Part shown: piece after piece, positions 34,560-43,469 of the stretch
How the letters are laid out: every line of letters begins with the position of its first letter
Position numbering within the stretch: position 1 is the stretch's first letter
Source: Anaerotruncus massiliensis (ex Togo et al. 2026)
GTDB taxonomy: Bacteria; Bacillota; Clostridia; Oscillospirales; Ruminococcaceae
DNA length: 64,000 nucleotides
Assembly: GCF_900199635.1 (NCBI RefSeq)
Contig: NZ_LT962687.1
Span: 1,101,501 to 1,165,500 of the forward strand
Direction of reading: 5' to 3'
The notes under the pieces: generated by a model
What the model saw: only the letters and a program-made list of their open reading frames with translations
The model's database searches: none
What the model was told of the DNA's origin: nothing
Program-made: the position numbers and the translations under genes

Positions 34560-36746
34560 GTGAAGCCCGACAGACAGGAAGAGTTGCAGGAATCGTTGGA
34601 TTTTCTGCGCGGCAGGTTCGAGGAACTGAATCGTGACATCAAGCTGCCACATTCACTCGACGCGGAGGTGCTGCGCGCGCGGCTGGAGGAGATCGAGGAG
34701 GTCCCGGAGGAGAGATCCGGGAAGGTCATCCGGTGGCGCGCGATCGCGAGCGTCGCGGCCTGCTTTGTGGTGGTGCTCGGCGCGGTATGGTTTTTGAATT
34801 CAGGCGCGGCGAAATCCGCCGACCTGCTTAACGGCCCCGCTTTGGCGGAGGCGGAAACGGCGGAGATGCCGGAGACGGCGGCCGATATGGCCGCGGCCCC
34901 GGCGGACGCGCCGGCTGAGGCGGCCATGCCGATGCTGGCGTCCGCGGCTTCCGGCGGCGCGGAAGCGGCCTATTACGCGGCGGACTACACCGAGGTCCGC
35001 GACACGATCTACCGGCTGGCAGGGGACCGGATGCTCAAGGGCAGCTTCAGCGGAGACCTGTACCTTGCGGACGGGGCGGCACCGGAGGCGGGCGCGGTGG
35101 GAGACGCGGCCCCCGCCGCGGATGCCGGCGGGATGATCCGCAGCGCGCCCGCCGCGTTCTCCGGCACCAACGTGCAGGAGGCGGGGGTCGACGAGGCGGA
35201 CATCGTCAAGACGGACGGGAAATACCTCTACAGCTACGTCTATCAGAATACGACGAGCCAATCCCCGGCGATTTTCATCGCGGATGCGCAGGAGATGACC
35301 CTGACCGCGACGATCGAGGTCGATCCCGCGATCGATGAATTCTATCTCGACGGCGACAGGCTGGTCACCGTCGGTTACAGCGCGGACGAACTCCCGGCAC
35401 CGAAACAGACGGTGGTCGAGGCGACGGACGACAGCCTTGTCGACAGGTCCGCCGCATCGGGCGACGCGGCTTCATGGAACGGCGGGAGCTGGGACGGCGG
35501 AGTGGAGATGACGGTCTACGACATTTCCGACCCGGCCGAACCGCAGGAGGTGCGCACCTTCCGGCAGGACGGCAATTACGTCTCCTCCCGCCTGATGGAC
35601 GGGACCCTCTATCTCGTCAGCCGGAAATATGTCTACGCGGACCTCACCGATAAGCGCACCCCTTTGAGCGACATCGTACCGGTCTGCTTCGAGAGCGGCG
35701 CCGCCGAACCCCGGCTTCTGCCCGCGGACAAGATCGCGATCGCGCCGGATTGCAGCTCCGCAGATTACGCGGTGGTTTCCGCCGTCAATGTGCGGACGGG
35801 GAAATCGGACACCCGCGCGGTGCTCGGCGGGGGAGACGGCGTCTACATGTCGACCGACAACCTCTATGTCTATTATGACTCCTGGCGCGGGTCCGTCTCC
35901 GATTCGGAGAGCTACCGCCGAACCGGGATCGTCAAGTTCTCCGCCGGCGGCAAGCTGGACCTCATGGGGACCGCGTGGATCGACGGATACGTCGACGGGC
36001 AGTTCGCGTTCAGCGAGCTCGACGGCAACCTGCGGGTGGCTGCCACGGCGGAATATCCCGTGAAGGGCGTAAGCAACAACCTCTATGTGCTCGACAGCGG
36101 CATGCGGCAGATCGGCCGCCTCGAGGGGCTCGCGCCGGGCGAGCGCATCTATTCGGTACGCTACCTCGGCGAGATGGCCTACGTCGTAACCTTCCGGGAG
36201 ACCGACCCGCTCTTCGCGATCGACCTTTCGGACCCGCGCGCGCCCAAGGTGCTCGGGCAGCTCAAGATCCCCGGATTTTCGGAGTACCTGCACCCGCTGG
36301 ACGACGGGCTCCTGCTCGGCATCGGGCAGAGCGTCGACGAGCGCGGCACGGCGAACGGCGTCAAGCTCTCGATGTTCGACGTCTCCGACCCGCTCAACCC
36401 GAAGGAACTCTATGTCTACAACTTCGGGGGCGAGGGCGTCTGGGCGGAGGCGCTGTCCAACCACAAGGCCGTCCTCTTTGACGAGGAACGCTCCCTCTTC
36501 GGGTTTGCGGTGGATACGGGCTTCGGACGGATCGTCAGCCGCTACTACGTGTTCAGCTACGGGAAGGACGCGGACGGCTTCACCCTCAAGGCGAAGATCA
36601 GCCACGACGATTTCGGGCCCAACGCATTTTCCGGGGTGAACCGGGGACTCTACATCGGGAACACCCTCTATACCTTCTCGCCCGACTGGATCGTGAGCTA
36701 CGACCTCGACAGCTTTACGCGCAAGGAAATCCTGCGGCTCAAATAA
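34560..36746 (+). CDS. Membrane-anchored beta-propeller protein, probable anti-sigma partner
   Basis: A 728-residue protein. The N-terminal 60 residues are cytoplasmic and charged, a membrane segment follows at about 62-80 (AIASVAACFVVVLGAVWFL), then an Ala/Glu-rich linker and a large extracytoplasmic beta-propeller of the Beta_propel/COG4880 family. That domain opens with TNVQEAGVDEADIVKTDGKY and runs to the C-terminus. GTG 34560 is favoured by GGAG at a 9-nt distance; ATG 34554 is two codons earlier but too close. Topology and coupling to the ECF gene suggest an anti-sigma role with an external sensor (inference). Confidence 0.78.
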   Translation: MKPDRQEELQESLDFLRGRFEELNRDIKLPHSLDAEVLRARLEEIEEVPEERSGKVIRWRAIASVAACFVVVLGAVWFLNSGAAKSADLLNGPALAEAETAEMPETAADMAAAPADAPAEAAMPMLASAASGGAEAAYYAADYTEVRDTIYRLAGDRMLKGSFSGDLYLADGAAPEAGAVGDAAPAADAGGMIRSAPAAFSGTNVQEAGVDEADIVKTDGKYLYSYVYQNTTSQSPAIFIADAQEMTLTATIEVDPAIDEFYLDGDRLVTVGYSADELPAPKQTVVEATDDSLVDRSAASGDAASWNGGSWDGGVEMTVYDISDPAEPQEVRTFRQDGNYVSSRLMDGTLYLVSRKYVYADLTDKRTPLSDIVPVCFESGAAEPRLLPADKIAIAPDCSSADYAVVSAVNVRTGKSDTRAVLGGGDGVYMSTDNLYVYYDSWRGSVSDSESYRRTGIVKFSAGGKLDLMGTAWIDGYVDGQFAFSELDGNLRVAATAEYPVKGVSNNLYVLDSGMRQIGRLEGLAPGERIYSVRYLGEMAYVVTFRETDPLFAIDLSDPRAPKVLGQLKIPGFSEYLHPLDDGLLLGIGQSVDERGTANGVKLSMFDVSDPLNPKELYVYNFGGEGVWAEALSNHKAVLFDEERSLFGFAVDTGFGRIVSRYYVFSYGKDADGFTLKAKISHDDFGPNAFSGVNRGLYIGNTLYTFSPDWIVSYDLDSFTRKEILRLK

Positions 36747-36749
36747 CAT

Positions 36750-36783
36750 CCCAAAGCAGCCGCCGCCGGCGGCTGTTTTGGGG
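36750..36783 (+). terminator. Intrinsic terminator
   Basis: CAGCCGCC (36757-36764) / GGCGGCTG (36768-36775), loop GCC, flanked by CCAAAG and TTTTGG that extend the stem. Confidence 0.8.
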
Positions 36784-36880
36784 TTTCCGCCGGGGCAAGC
36801 TCCGGCCGCGCGGGAACGATGAGAAAGAGACGGCAGGGGGACGGCGAATGCCGGTCCCCTGCCTTTGGGAGGACCGTGAA

Positions 36881-37312
36881 ATGCGGATTCTGGTGGACGC
36901 CGACGCCTGCCCGGTCAAGGAGCAGATCGTGCGGCTTGCGAAAAAGCGGGGGATCGCCGTCGTCATGGTGATCGACAATACCCATGTCCTGAGCGACGGC
37001 TACAGCACCGTGATCACGGTGGATAAGGCGCGGGACAGCGCGGACATCAAGCTCGCGAACCTCATGGAGCGCGGGGACGTCGTCGTGACGCAGGATTTTG
37101 GCGTGGCGGCGATGGCGCTGGGCAAGGGCGCGCGCGCCCTCAACCAGAACGGGATGGTGTACGATTCGGGCAATATGGACCGGCTGCTCTTTGAACGGCA
37201 CCTGGGGCAGAAGGTGCGCCGGGCGGGGGGCAGGACGGGCACGATCAAAAAGCGCACAGCCGCGGACGACGAAGCGTTTTTCCACGCGCTGGAGACCCTG
37301 CTGGACGAATAG
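36881..37312 (+). CDS. YaiI/YqxD family protein (DUF188)
   Basis: A 143-residue protein of the UPF0178 family. It opens with the characteristic RILVDADACPVKEQI. DNTHVLSDGYSTVITVDKARDSADIKLANL and VVTQDFGVAAMALGKGA are also typical. The fold is PIN-like/NYN-like with conserved aspartates, so a nuclease role has been suggested for the family but not shown. ATG 36881 has GGGAGG upstream. Confidence 0.88.
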   Translation: MRILVDADACPVKEQIVRLAKKRGIAVVMVIDNTHVLSDGYSTVITVDKARDSADIKLANLMERGDVVVTQDFGVAAMALGKGARALNQNGMVYDSGNMDRLLFERHLGQKVRRAGGRTGTIKKRTAADDEAFFHALETLLDE

Positions 37313-37316
37313 AGTC

Positions 37317-37347
37317 AAAAGACGCCCGCGAGACGCGGGCGTCTTTT
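37317..37347. terminator. Bidirectional terminator between yaiI-like and yjjI-like genes
   Basis: AAAAGACGCCCGCG / CGCGGGCGTCTTTT, loop AGA; A and T runs on both sides serve the convergent genes. Confidence 0.9.
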
Positions 37348-37377
37348 ATTTCCCGGGAATCCTGCCGTGGGCCGCTT

Positions 37378-38892
37378 TTAGACGCTGCGCACCATCCGTT
37401 CGTAGGTGCCGCGTTCCTCGATCGTTTCCCTGGAGGCGGCGACCGCGCCGTTGGCGACCGGCGCGCCCTTTTGCAGGGCTTCGAAGTCGGAGCGTTTGAT
37501 GAGGTAGCCGGTCACGCGGATCACGTCGCTCTCCGACTCGTAGGTGGAGATATACTGCATGCCGACCCGGAAGGCCCCCTTGAAGACGTCGAGCACGGCG
37601 GCGGGGTTTTGGAGCGCGGTCCGGTCGAAGGGGAAGATGTCGCCGATCCCCGACGGGAAGAAGCGGTGGAACATCCCCGCCTGCCGCAGGTGGTCGTAGA
37701 GGGGGATTTCGCTGCCGATCGCGAGGCGCACGCCGGGGGTGACGCCGTTGTCGCCGACGGCGCCGACCTGCGCGTGCAGCAGGAAGCGGTGCCCGTTGAT
37801 CTCGCAGTATTTGCTCTGGAAGGCGTTCACCTGCCGTTCGATCGCCTCGACGATCCGCAGGCCGAGCCGGTTGGCCTCCTCGTCCGGACCGTAGCGGCCC
37901 GGCCTGCCGCAGAGGTCCATCAGGGTGTTGACGCACTCGTTCATGCCGACCAGCCCGAACAGCCCGACGAAGCGTTCCCGCTCCAGGAACCCCTCCTTGA
38001 CAAGAAAATTCGTCCGGAAGAAGGGGATCTCCTCGGCGATAAAGCGGATTTTCGCCTCCATGAACCGGCAGGCGGCGTCCACTGCCTCGGGCAGGCGCAC
38101 GGAAAAGAATTCGTCGAGGCTGCGGCACCGTTCGGCGATCCGGCAGAGCCGCATGCGCGAGAGGGAGTAGGCCCCGCCGCCGACATAGAGGCCGTTGTAG
38201 CAGCTTGCGATTCCATACCGTTCCCCGATGCGGGAACGGTAATAGGGGTCATGGGCAAACGCGGGGTTCGCGCACTTCAGCGCGCTGGAGACGCATTTGA
38301 CCGCGAATTCGTCGGGCGTGACCGCGGGGTCGTAGAGCAGCGTGAGATTGGGGACGGCGTTTTGCAGCTCGGGAAGCAGCTCAACGACCAGCTCCCCCGT
38401 GACGGTGGCTTCGGGGCCGATGTTGGCGTGGCAGAAGCTGTCGCTCACCGTCCGGTCGAGCGCCGTCAAAAAGAGGCGCAGCATGCCGCGCGCCTCATCG
38501 CGCGGGACCTCCCGGACGAACGGCTCGAGCATCCGGTCGATCCGCCCGATGTATACGGGATAATGGGTCACCGACGGGACATGGGAATAGAAGATCATCA
38601 GCGAGGCGAGCGCCTCCGCCAGCGTTCCGGGCGGCGGGAGGCGGAGGAACGCGCAGCCCCGCTCCATAAACCGTTCGTAGTCGGGGAGGATGTAGCGGGG
38701 GCAGAGGGGGGCGTGCCCGTCGTTGTGGTCGCAGAGAATCTCCTCCTCCACGAGCCGCTGGAAGTTGTCCGGCACGCCCGCCGGGTAGCCGCAGAGGTTT
38801 TCCGCGAACTCCGCCAGGGAAAAAACCGTCTGCATGTGCGTCTTGGTGGGGTCCTTGATGATCTCCAGGACCTGCCGCTGGATCGATTCCAT
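37378..38892 (-). CDS. YjjI family glycyl radical enzyme
   Basis: A 504-residue protein of the YjjI (DUF3029) group, shorter than pyruvate formate-lyase. The C-terminus carries the glycyl radical motif RVTGY in a context VIRVTGYLIKRSDF (about 457-470). A candidate thiyl-radical cysteine is in GIASCYNGLYVGGG (about 228). The reaction of this family is not established to my knowledge. In enterobacteria yjjI is followed by yjjW, a radical SAM activase; no such gene lies next to this copy. It is divergent from a Crp/Fnr regulator, with a shared palindrome between them. Confidence 0.85.
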   Translation of the reverse strand: MESIQRQVLEIIKDPTKTHMQTVFSLAEFAENLCGYPAGVPDNFQRLVEEEILCDHNDGHAPLCPRYILPDYERFMERGCAFLRLPPPGTLAEALASLMIFYSHVPSVTHYPVYIGRIDRMLEPFVREVPRDEARGMLRLFLTALDRTVSDSFCHANIGPEATVTGELVVELLPELQNAVPNLTLLYDPAVTPDEFAVKCVSSALKCANPAFAHDPYYRSRIGERYGIASCYNGLYVGGGAYSLSRMRLCRIAERCRSLDEFFSVRLPEAVDAACRFMEAKIRFIAEEIPFFRTNFLVKEGFLERERFVGLFGLVGMNECVNTLMDLCGRPGRYGPDEEANRLGLRIVEAIERQVNAFQSKYCEINGHRFLLHAQVGAVGDNGVTPGVRLAIGSEIPLYDHLRQAGMFHRFFPSGIGDIFPFDRTALQNPAAVLDVFKGAFRVGMQYISTYESESDVIRVTGYLIKRSDFEALQKGAPVANGAVAASRETIEERGTYERMVRSV

Positions 38893-38962
38893 TGGATCGC
38901 CGCCTTTCCGGTGATTGTTCTGTTTCCATCATAGGCCGGCGGTCCGGCAAAGAAAATGACAA

Positions 38963-38991
38963 TTGACATCTTATCAAAAGTGTTTTATGCT
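38963..38991 (+). promoter_or_regulatory. Promoter of crp/fnr-type gene with overlapping palindrome
   Basis: -35 TTGACA (38963-38968), 17-bp spacer, -10 TATGCT (38986-38991). TTGACATCTTATCAA (38963-38977) is a near-perfect 6-3-6 palindrome over the -35, resembling a Crp/Fnr-type site. It lies about 49 bp upstream of a plausible yjjI start site (-10 TATGAT on the minus strand at 38933-38928). Confidence 0.6.
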
Positions 38992-39014
38992 GGTGACGGA
39001 AAGGGGGATATCCA

Positions 39015-39716
39015 ATGGAATTCGCGGAGGGCCTCACGGAGCTCATGGATGCCGCCGCACGCGGGGAAGCGGGCCCCGAGCTGCTGTCCCGCTGCTGCGG
39101 GCCGGGACTGCGCGCGCGCAGGGTCAAAAGAGGGGAGCGGATCCTCCACGCGGGGTTCCCCATCCGCTCCGTCCGGATCATGCTGTCGGGGCGGTGCCAC
39201 GTCCTCACGATCTCCCGCGACGGCCGCAGCTTCATTGCCTACGTCAACGAGGGCTTTCAGATTTACGGCCTCACCGAGCTGCTCTGCGGCGGAGAGGCCT
39301 TCAGCGCGTCGATCACCGCGGAGGAGGACTGCCTCTTTGCCGAGGCGGACGCGCGGCGCTTCTGCGCGCTGCTTGAAAATAGCGGCGGTTTTTCCGGCGT
39401 GGTGCTGCGCTACCTCGCGTCCCTTGTGGAGCGGGCGATGCAGACCAGCGTCCGCCGCCGGTTCGCGGGCGGATACGAGGCGGTGCTCCTCTACCTCCAC
39501 GAGCGGGTCCGGCAGGAGACGCCGCCGGTATCCGTCCGGATCAACCGGCGCGTCCTCTCCGAGCTGCTGGGGTTGAACCTGCGCACCCTCTACCGCTATT
39601 TCGACCGGCTGGAGGCGGAGGGCTACGCCGTACGGGAGCACGGCAGGCTGGCGCTGGACGGGCGTGCGCTCGGGAAGCTGGAAGCGGCGGCCCGGGAGAT
39701 TTATGAACGCATGTGA
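39015..39716 (+). CDS. Crp/Fnr family transcriptional regulator
   Basis: A 233-residue regulator. The cyclic-nucleotide-binding-like beta-roll covers about 35-125 (RGERILHAGFPIRSVRIMLSGRCHV...), a long dimerisation helix about 130-155, and a winged helix-turn-helix about 165-225 (RINRRVLSELLGLNLRTLYRYFDRLEAEG). Cysteines are present (RCCGPG, CHV, LCGG) but not in the FNR Fe-S pattern, so the signal is unknown. The divergent position to the yjjI-like gene and the palindrome between them suggest it controls that gene and itself. Confidence 0.88.
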   Translation: MEFAEGLTELMDAAARGEAGPELLSRCCGPGLRARRVKRGERILHAGFPIRSVRIMLSGRCHVLTISRDGRSFIAYVNEGFQIYGLTELLCGGEAFSASITAEEDCLFAEADARRFCALLENSGGFSGVVLRYLASLVERAMQTSVRRRFAGGYEAVLLYLHERVRQETPPVSVRINRRVLSELLGLNLRTLYRYFDRLEAEGYAVREHGRLALDGRALGKLEAAAREIYERM

Positions 39717-39719
39717 CGG

Positions 39720-39753
39720 AAAAGCGCGGCCCCGGAACCGGGGCCGCGCTTTT
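39720..39753. terminator. Bidirectional terminator
   Basis: AAAAGCGCGGCCCCGG / CCGGGGCCGCGCTTTT, loop AA, between the convergent crp/fnr-type and eIF2B-like genes. Confidence 0.9.
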
Positions 39754-39770
39754 GTATGGGAGAATGGGGA

Positions 39771-40721
39771 TCAGCCGAGAAGCTGGGCTTCGAGGCGGTC
39801 CCAGTTGAGGGAGATCATCGAGGGAGCGATCACGCCGCGCTCGGTGATGAGCCCGGTGATCTGGTGCGAGGGGGTCAGGTCGAAGAACTGGTTGATGACC
39901 TCGATCCCTTCCATGCTGTCGAAATCGCCGGGGGAGACGATCTCCGCGGGGGTGCGGCGCTCGAGCACGATCGGGTGCCCCTGCGCGGTGCGGCGGTCGA
40001 GCTTATAGATTTCGCTGGCGATGTAGACCGGCTTCTTGCAGGAGAGCGCGAGCTGGGAGATCAGCGCGGTGCCCATCTTGTTGGCGACCGAACCGTCCCA
40101 TGCGATGGTGTCCGCCCCCATGATGATGAGGTCGCAGGCGGGCATGAACTCCCAGATGGAGGCGTCGGTGACATAGGTGACGGGGACATGCAGCTCCTGG
40201 AGGATCTTTGCCGCGACACGGGATTCACGCAGGGGCCGGGACTCGGTGCAGATCAGGCTGAACCGTTTCCCCTGCTTGGCGGCCGCGGTAAAGACGCTCA
40301 TCAGGGCGCTCGAATAGCTGTGCATCATGACCGTGCAGCCGTCCTGGATCAGGTTGGCCCCGTTCTCCCCGAGGTGGTCGACGGCGCTGAGGGAATATTG
40401 AATGATCCGCTGGCAGAGCGCCGCGATCTCGCCGGTGATGGTGGAAATCTCCGTGCCGGCGGGGAAGGAGTCGAGCTTTTTATAGACGAGGGACTTGGAG
40501 TTATAGATGGTGGCCATCGTGGGCTTGAGGCTGAGCAGCTCGCTCGAAATATAGTCGAACCGTTCCCTGAGCGCGGCCACGTCCGCGAATTCCTCCTGGG
40601 TGCAGGCGAGGCGGTAGGCCCACGCGGCGGCGCGCCCGAACGGGCTGCCGCCCTTGACGTTCATATTGCGCACCTCGTCGATGACGTGCTGTGCCGATTG
40701 GAATTGGATGTCCTGTAACAT
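39771..40721 (-). CDS. eIF2B-alpha/MtnA-like sugar-phosphate isomerase (ribose-1,5-bisphosphate isomerase-like)
   Basis: A 316-residue protein of the eIF2B alpha/beta/delta-related superfamily, which in prokaryotes includes methylthioribose-1-phosphate isomerase and ribose-1,5-bisphosphate isomerase. Typical segments are GGSPFGRAAAWAYRLAC, IQDGCTVMMHSYSSALMSVFTAAAKQGKRFSLICTESRP and the catalytic-region CDLIIMGADTIAWDGSVANKMGT. AAAGGAG is 8 nt before the ATG. It lies 30 nt after the PurM-like gene, in one operon divergent from a nucleoside transporter. It probably converts a ribose phosphate from nucleoside breakdown (inference). Confidence 0.75.
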   Translation of the reverse strand: MLQDIQFQSAQHVIDEVRNMNVKGGSPFGRAAAWAYRLACTQEEFADVAALRERFDYISSELLSLKPTMATIYNSKSLVYKKLDSFPAGTEISTITGEIAALCQRIIQYSLSAVDHLGENGANLIQDGCTVMMHSYSSALMSVFTAAAKQGKRFSLICTESRPLRESRVAAKILQELHVPVTYVTDASIWEFMPACDLIIMGADTIAWDGSVANKMGTALISQLALSCKKPVYIASEIYKLDRRTAQGHPIVLERRTPAEIVSPGDFDSMEGIEVINQFFDLTPSHQITGLITERGVIAPSMISLNWDRLEAQLLG

Positions 40722-40750
40722 GGTGATCGCTCCTTTATTAATATGGTATC

Positions 40751-41578
40751 TTATTGAATCCGGCCGATGAAAAAGCAGGGGATGTCCAGTTCCGCGGCGA
40801 GCGCCGCGCCCGATTCCTCCGGCAGGCTGACCAGCACGGCGGTGCAGGAGCCGGCGGAGGTCTTAAGGTCGACGGGAGGCTGCTCGACGGGCAGGAACCG
40901 CCGGCCGACACATTCCGCGAGCTGGCCCGCCTCATACAGGACGCCCTTCGAGCCGACAGGGAGGATCTCGTGGACGAAATCCAGCTCCCGCAGCTTCGCC
41001 ACGGTGGAGATTTTGGCGACGGTGCCGTCGCGTTCGCTGTAATGCTCGATGATCCCGCTCTGCGGGACGCCGGCGCAGTAGACCGCGTCGCCCGAACGGG
41101 TGCGGCCGAGCCGGAGGGCGGCGTCGCTCACGAGCCCGACGACGGTGACGCCGATGCCCGTCTGGAGGGTGCGCATGTTGTCCTCGGTGCTGCCGGTGAA
41201 CTGGATGCTGTCCAGCAGCCCGCAGCGGTCCAGCTCCTCCTGCATGGCGGAGATGATTTTCCGTCCGCTCGGCTCCATCTCCACGCAGAGATTGTCCGCA
41301 ATGACGATGGGGGTGGCGCCGGTGGCGAGCACCTCCATGGTGGGGACCTTCAGCGCGCTGACCGCGGTCTCGTCATAGGTGTTGCGGTGGGTGTCGTTCG
41401 GCTTTTCCCCGTTGGAGGCGTTGGAATCGCAGGCGACGACAAGGCTCACTTCCCCCAGCAGCCGGAGGATGGAGAGGTCCCGGTATTTGCGGATCCGGGA
41501 GGAAAAGCTGTGCCTGCGGGTCATCTCCAATAGCTCTTCATATTCATTCCAGATGGTCTCGGGCGTGAAAGCATCCAT
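40751..41578 (-). CDS. PurM/ThiL-superfamily protein, alpha-ribazole kinase (CblS)-like; putative nucleoside kinase
   Basis: A 275-residue protein of the AIR synthase-related superfamily. The pattern VVACDSNASNGEKPND, YDETAVSALKVPTMEVLATGATPIVIADNLCVEMEPSGRKIISAMQEEL and FTGSTEDNMRTLQTGIGVTVVG resembles the CblS group, which phosphorylates the nucleoside alpha-ribazole. That comparison is from memory and needs a search. ATG 41578 has AGAGGG 8 nt upstream; the frame opens at 41623. In this locus a role as kinase for an imported nucleoside such as pseudouridine is plausible, as no PfkB-type PsuK is present. Confidence 0.6.
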   Translation of the reverse strand: MDAFTPETIWNEYEELLEMTRRHSFSSRIRKYRDLSILRLLGEVSLVVACDSNASNGEKPNDTHRNTYDETAVSALKVPTMEVLATGATPIVIADNLCVEMEPSGRKIISAMQEELDRCGLLDSIQFTGSTEDNMRTLQTGIGVTVVGLVSDAALRLGRTRSGDAVYCAGVPQSGIIEHYSERDGTVAKISTVAKLRELDFVHEILPVGSKGVLYEAGQLAECVGRRFLPVEQPPVDLKTSAGSCTAVLVSLPEESGAALAAELDIPCFFIGRIQ

Positions 41579-41624
41579 AAGGAATCCCTCTTTTCCAGAC
41601 TTGATGGATTCACTATAACACAAG

Positions 41625-41653
41625 ATGATATAGTTGTATAGATGTTTTTACAA
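41625..41653 (-). promoter_or_regulatory. Promoter and operator motif (site A) of the PurM-like/eIF2B-like operon
   Basis: On the minus strand: -35 TTGTAA (41653-41648), 17-bp spacer, -10 TATCAT (41630-41625). The motif AGTTGTATAGATGTTT (41632-41647, plus-strand reading) fills the spacer exactly, a classic repressor position. The same motif recurs upstream of three other units nearby. Confidence 0.6.
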
Positions 41654-41816
41654 TTTTTACGATTTGCACAGATTTCACCCGGAAATTTCTCCATGGGGGC
41701 TGGGCGTTTTGCATAAAGCGCCGCAATCCAGCATGAAATGCGAGAAAACGCGGGCATTTGATGGGGGAAAGAGGCTCATTCTGCATAATAAAATTGAAAA
41801 TTGAAAAAGAAAACTA

Positions 41817-41870
41817 TTGACAATTACGGAGAGCGCATGCTACCCTTATGCCATAAACATATAGACAACT
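41817..41870 (+). promoter_or_regulatory. Promoter and operator motif (site B) of the nucleoside ABC transporter operon
   Basis: -35 TTGACA (41817-41822), 18-bp spacer, -10 TACCCT (41841-41846). AAACATATAGACAACT (41855-41870) is the reverse complement of AGTTGTCTATATGTTT, 14 of 16 identical to site A. It begins at about the transcription start. The rest of the divergent region (41579-41935) is AT-rich and holds no gene. Confidence 0.55.
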
Positions 41871-41935
41871 AAATCTATAAAACACTAAATCTTTCCACTG
41901 AACAACCAGGCGGTTGCACCGAAGGAGGTTATCGG

Positions 41936-43468
41936 ATGGCTCCTGTCGTAAGGATGGAATCCATTACAAAACGCTTTGGGGCGCTCGTGGCGAACGACCG
42001 GATCGACTTTTCGCTGGAGGCCGGCGAGACGCACGCCCTCGTCGGGGAAAACGGCGCGGGCAAGACGACGCTGATGCGGATCCTTTACGGACAGTACGCG
42101 CCGGACGCGGGCAAGATCCTGATCAACGGGGAACCCTGTTCCTACCACGTCTCGGGCGCGCTTAAGCACGGGATCGGCATGGTGCACCAGAACTTCATGC
42201 AGATCGACCATATGAGCATCACCGAGAACATCATCCTCGGCCACGCGCCCACCCGGGCGGACTTCATCGATTACCGGGCGGCCAAGGAGAAGATCCGCGG
42301 GCTGCTCGCGCGCTTCGGCATGCAGAAGATCTCCCCCGACACGCCGATCGGGAACCTCTGCGTGGGGGAGCGCCAGAAGATCGAGATCATCAAGGCGCTC
42401 TATCTGGGCGCGCGGGTGCTCATCCTCGACGAGCCGACGGCGGTGCTGACGCCGCAGGAGTCGGACGAGCTCTTCAGCGTCATCGACGAGCTCAAAAAGG
42501 ACGGCACCTCCATCGTTTTCATCTCCCACAAGCTGCGGGAGGTCATCCGGGTGGCGGACCGTATCACCGTCATGCGCAAGGGGCGGGTCGTGGCGCATTT
42601 CAAGCGCGGGGAGGCCTCCGAGACCGACGTGGCGCGCGCGATGATCGGCAAGCAGGACGTCCAGCTGATCCAGAACAGCGAGCGGGGCGAGGTGGGCGAG
42701 CCGGTCTGCGTCTGCAAGAACCTCTGGTATATCGACGGAAACGGCATCCCGCGCATCCGGGACCTCACCTTTGCGGTGCGCCGCGGGGAAATCCTCGGCG
42801 TGGGCGGCGTGGAAGGGAACGGGCAGACGGAACTCATCAACCTGCTGATCGGGATGTTCCGCCTCTCGGGCGGCAGCATCCTGCTGGATGGCGAGGACGT
42901 CACCCGCCTGCCGATCCGCCAGCGGCGGGCCAAGGGGGTCGGCTATATCTCGGAGGACCGGATGACGACGGGGCTGGCGCTGCAGGCGAACGCGGACGAG
43001 AATCTCATCTGCGGGGTCGCGGGACAGCCGCCCTTCAGCAGGCGCGGGATTCTGCGCGGCAGGGCGATCGCGGAAAACACGGCGGAGATGGTCCGCAAGT
43101 TCGACATCCGCGGCCTCACGCAGGACAAGCCCGTCCGGTCTCTCTCGGGCGGCAATATGCAGAAGATCGTACTGGCGCGGGAGATCAGCCGGAACCCCAA
43201 GCTGCTGATCGCGGCGCAGCCGACCCGCGGGCTCGACATCGGCGCGATCAACTTCGTGCGGGAGCACCTGCTCGAACAGAAGCGGCGCGGGACGGCGATC
43301 CTGCTCGTCTCCGCCGACCTCGAGGAGCTGATGAGCCTGAGCGACCGCATGATTATCCTCTACGAGGGGCGCTGCTCGGGCGAGGTGACCGACATCCCCT
43401 CGGCGACCGAGGCGGAGATCGGGCTGATGATGGGCGGTATTACAAGCTCGGAAAGGGAGGCAAACTGA
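41936..43468 (+). CDS. BMP-family nucleoside/sugar ABC transporter, double ATPase
   Basis: A 510-residue protein with two ABC domains, as in RbsA/NupB-type importers. The first has Walker A GENGAGKTT and Walker B VLILDEPTAVLTPQE. The second has a degenerate Walker A (GGVEGNGQTELI), signature LSGGNMQK and RNPKLLIAAQPTRGLD. This one-good, one-degenerate pattern is normal for the family. A GGAGG lies 8 nt before the ATG. It is the first gene of a four-gene operon with two permeases and a BmpA-like lipoprotein, most likely importing nucleosides. Confidence 0.9.
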   Translation: MAPVVRMESITKRFGALVANDRIDFSLEAGETHALVGENGAGKTTLMRILYGQYAPDAGKILINGEPCSYHVSGALKHGIGMVHQNFMQIDHMSITENIILGHAPTRADFIDYRAAKEKIRGLLARFGMQKISPDTPIGNLCVGERQKIEIIKALYLGARVLILDEPTAVLTPQESDELFSVIDELKKDGTSIVFISHKLREVIRVADRITVMRKGRVVAHFKRGEASETDVARAMIGKQDVQLIQNSERGEVGEPVCVCKNLWYIDGNGIPRIRDLTFAVRRGEILGVGGVEGNGQTELINLLIGMFRLSGGSILLDGEDVTRLPIRQRRAKGVGYISEDRMTTGLALQANADENLICGVAGQPPFSRRGILRGRAIAENTAEMVRKFDIRGLTQDKPVRSLSGGNMQKIVLAREISRNPKLLIAAQPTRGLDIGAINFVREHLLEQKRRGTAILLVSADLEELMSLSDRMIILYEGRCSGEVTDIPSATEAEIGLMMGGITSSEREAN

Positions 43469-43469
43469 G

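Noticed and set aside
39015-39716. Oxygen-sensing FNR with an Fe-S cluster
   Set aside because: The cysteines are not arranged as in FNR or B. subtilis Fnr; only Crp/Fnr family membership is supported.
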